Source of the DNA: Bacteroidota bacterium
Lineage (GTDB): Bacteria > Bacteroidota > Bacteroidia > NS11-12g > UBA9320
Length of the DNA stretch: 6,496 bases
Assembly: GCA_003484585.1 (NCBI GenBank)
Contig: DNBZ01000002.1
Span: 1 to 6,496, forward strand
Direction: 5' to 3'
Shown: positions 6,435-6,496 of the stretch, in pieces
How positions within the stretch are numbered: the first letter of the stretch is position 1
How the letters are laid out: each line of letters begins with the position of its first letter
Position numbers and translations under genes: made by a program
Notes under the pieces: model-generated
Database searches by the model: none
What the model was told of the DNA's origin: nothing
Seen by the model: the letters and a program-made list of their open reading frames with translations, nothing else

Positions 6435-6496
6435 ATGAGTTTCACAGTAGAATTACCAAAAGACAAATCATCCATCATCAAAGTAGTAGGTGTAGG
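6435..6496 (+). CDS. ftsZ: Cell division protein FtsZ, 3' part beyond the window
   Basis: FtsZ is the tubulin-like GTPase whose filaments form the division ring. Only 20 complete codons are present. After a short N-terminal leader (MSFTVELPKDK) the sequence reads SSIIKVVGVG, the first beta strand and start of the first nucleotide-binding loop of FtsZ (commonly IKVVGVGGGG). Position directly downstream of ftsA makes the identity nearly certain even from this short piece. The ATG at 6435 is the only reasonable start, because the beta strand begins about a dozen residues later and the ftsA stop lies 11 nt upstream. Nothing can be said about the GTPase signature or the C-terminal FtsA-binding peptide, which are not included. 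Confidence 0.9.
   Translation, partial: MSFTVELPKDKSSIIKVVGV

Noticed and set aside
1..6496. Internal Bacteroidota promoter (TAnnTTTG type -7 element), for example before ftsA or ftsZ
   Set aside because: Reading the + strand by eye I found only near-misses with wrong spacing (such as 1909-1920 and 5930-5940); no exact match near a gene start. A scored genome-trained scan would be needed to exclude weak ones.

Overview
The window is a stretch of a division and cell wall (dcw) gene cluster from a member of the Bacteroidota. All genes are on the + strand, in the order murD (3' part), ftsW, murG, murC, ftsQ, ftsA, ftsZ (first 20 codons). This order, with murC followed directly by ftsQ and no murB or ddl between them, is the arrangement familiar from Bacteroidota. 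So are the short FtsQ ending in a Leu-Lys-Tyr-Lys...Val-Cys tail, the Ser-Arg-Gly-Gly-Thr-Ser motif of FtsW, and the FtsA sequence. Base composition is moderately AT-rich (about 40 % GC by eye), and there are no clear Shine-Dalgarno sequences, which also fits. I cannot place it below phylum level.

Layout: bases 1-831 hold the central/C-terminal part of MurD. 828-1976 is FtsW, 1966-3054 MurG, 3044-4414 MurC, 4404-5141 FtsQ, 5146-6423 FtsA, and FtsZ begins at 6435. The packing is extreme: four junctions overlap (4, 11, 11 and 11 nt), and the only non-coding DNA is 4 nt before ftsA and 11 nt before ftsZ. No stretch without a gene exceeds 11 bases. No promoter, terminator, RNA gene, mobile element or CRISPR array was found. 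The transcript therefore probably starts upstream of the window and runs beyond it.

How the genes work together: MurC and MurD are cytoplasmic ligases that add L-Ala and D-Glu to UDP-MurNAc. MurG adds GlcNAc to lipid I to give lipid II. FtsW is the SEDS glycosyltransferase that polymerises lipid II at the septum. FtsQ is the bitopic scaffold of the divisome. FtsA ties FtsZ filaments to the membrane, and FtsZ is the tubulin-like ring protein. The segment thus couples precursor supply to septal synthesis.

This is an ordinary, intact core-genome region, and I see no undescribed system in it. The points worth a second look are small: two start codons that are forced to be non-ATG (GTG for ftsW, TTG for murC), three overlaps of the same 11-nt length, a perfect 11-bp inverted repeat inside murG, a lone cysteine pair at the two ends of the FtsQ periplasmic domain, and abundant CTAG tetranucleotides.
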